Below are positions 5,097 to 5,871 of a stretch of DNA of 5,871 nt, piece after piece. A program made the translations under genes and the position numbers. Source of the stretch: RZYP01 sp964386405 (lineage in GTDB: Bacteria; Bacillota; Negativicutes; Acidaminococcales; Acidaminococcaceae); contig CAYLRW010000086.1 in NCBI GenBank assembly GCA_964386405.1, positions 1 through 5,871 of the forward strand, read 5' to 3'. The stretch's first letter is position 1; each line of letters starts with the position of its first letter. Below the pieces are notes generated by a model. That model did no database searches, was not told where the DNA came from, and saw only the letters and a program-made list of their open reading frames with translations.

Positions 5097-5871
5097 ATGC
5101 AGCAAACCTACCAGCAAACGCTGGCTGCGCCGGTTATTTATTCCGGTATTGGCCTCCATTCTGGCAAAAATGTTAATATGTGCATGCTGCCGGCAGAAAT
5201 AGATACAGGAATTGTGTTCGTCAGAACAGATCTGCCTGATAAACCGGAAATTTCGGCCAAGCCTGCCAACGTAAGCTCAACGCTGAAAGCAACGACCCTT
5301 AGTGAAAACGGTGCTGAGGTTTTTACGGTAGAACACTTGATGGCTGCTCTTTCGATGCTAAGCATCGATAATTGCCGAATCGAGATGGACTCACCGGAAC
5401 CACCGGTTACTGATGGCAGCTCAGGTGTTTTTGCTGATTTGATTTTACAGGCAGGCAGGAAAACGCAGGAGGCACCGAAGAAGGTTTATGCTTTAGACAG
5501 AGCTTTTGCCGTACATCAGGACGACAGGTATATCTGTATCCTGCCTTATGATGGCTACCGCATATCTTTTACCTCCATTAATCCGCATCCTCTGCTTGGC
5601 ACTCAGTATTATGACATAGAGCTGACGGAAGAGAACTTCCTGAAAGAAATAGCAACCGCCAGAACCGTAGCTTTCATGCACGAAGTAGAGCAAATGAAGA
5701 AAATGGGACTTGGTTTGGGTGGCAATACTGACAATGTCGTTGTTTTCGACAACACAGGCATGTTGTCAACGCCACGTTTCGACGATGAATTAATCAGACA
5801 CAAGATTCTTGATGTCATCGGTGATTTGTATTTGCTTGGTCACATCAAGGCTCATGTAGTTGCTGTGAAAA
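5097..5871 (+). CDS. lpxC: UDP-3-O-acyl-N-acetylglucosamine deacetylase LpxC (3' end cut by window)
   Basis: LpxC is the zinc-dependent deacetylase that makes the committed step of lipid A synthesis, producing the amine that LpxD then acylates. The 258 residues present are unmistakable: YSGIGLHSG at 15-23, VEHLMAAL at 78-85 with zinc ligand His80 and neighbouring Glu79, the TDGSSG block at 105-110, ARTVAFMHEVE at 188-198, LGLGGNTDN at 205-213, and RHKILDVIGDL at 234-244 with zinc ligands His235 and Asp239. The window ends at VVAVK, just before the usual SGH segment with the catalytic His, so perhaps the last 15-25 residues are missing, or more if a FabZ fusion is present. The start follows the acyltransferase stop by two bases, and its ribosome site (AAGGGGAG, 5081-5088) lies inside that gene, implying translational coupling. 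Confidence 0.97.
   Translation, partial: MQQTYQQTLAAPVIYSGIGLHSGKNVNMCMLPAEIDTGIVFVRTDLPDKPEISAKPANVSSTLKATTLSENGAEVFTVEHLMAALSMLSIDNCRIEMDSPEPPVTDGSSGVFADLILQAGRKTQEAPKKVYALDRAFAVHQDDRYICILPYDGYRISFTSINPHPLLGTQYYDIELTEENFLKEIATARTVAFMHEVEQMKKMGLGLGGNTDNVVVFDNTGMLSTPRFDDELIRHKILDVIGDLYLLGHIKAHVVAVK

Overview
The window looks like the outer-membrane biogenesis and lipid A locus of a diderm Firmicute, most likely a member of the Negativicutes (Selenomonadales/Acidaminococcales/Veillonellales type). The reasoning combines low-to-moderate GC, strong AGGAGG-type ribosome sites and Firmicute-style short gaps with genes that only an LPS-bearing diderm needs: Skp/OmpH chaperones, LpxD, an LpxL/HtrB-type acyltransferase and LpxC. 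Clustering of OmpH, LpxD, a small barrel and LpxC is, from general knowledge, characteristic of that class. Genus cannot be assigned from the sequence alone. All recognisable genes lie on the + strand.

Region 1-459 has no convincing gene. It holds a 20-bp perfect direct repeat (36-55 and 363-382), an imperfect hairpin (61-97), a short dyad (190-204), a few weak short open stretches, and a very good sigma-A promoter (TTGAAA, 17 bp, extended TATAAT) at 387-415. That promoter drives the cluster.

Region 460-2355 holds three consecutive Skp/OmpH-like genes. The first (160 aa) has a signal peptide, the second (304 aa) is a much enlarged lipoprotein, and the third (136 aa) is a normal-sized lipoprotein. 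A GC-rich hairpin followed by a short U-rich stretch sits after the first gene and another after the third. These could act as partial terminators that set expression steps within one transcript.

Region 2356-2495 is an intergenic gap with the second terminator-like hairpin and then a remarkably symmetric 52-nt imperfect hairpin just upstream of lpxD.

Region 2496-5871 is a tight run: lpxD, a 204-aa predicted beta-barrel protein with a YjbH-like N-terminal motif, an LpxL/HtrB-family acyltransferase, and lpxC (cut by the window end just before its catalytic His motif). Gaps are 39, 19 and 2 bases, so they very probably form one operon.

Together the genes couple chaperoning of outer-membrane proteins across the periplasm (OmpH-like proteins) with synthesis of the lipid A anchor of LPS (LpxC deacetylation, LpxD N-acylation, LpxL-type late acylation). 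The two lipid-anchored OmpH paralogues, the small barrel protein and the hairpin before lpxD are the parts least explained by standard knowledge.
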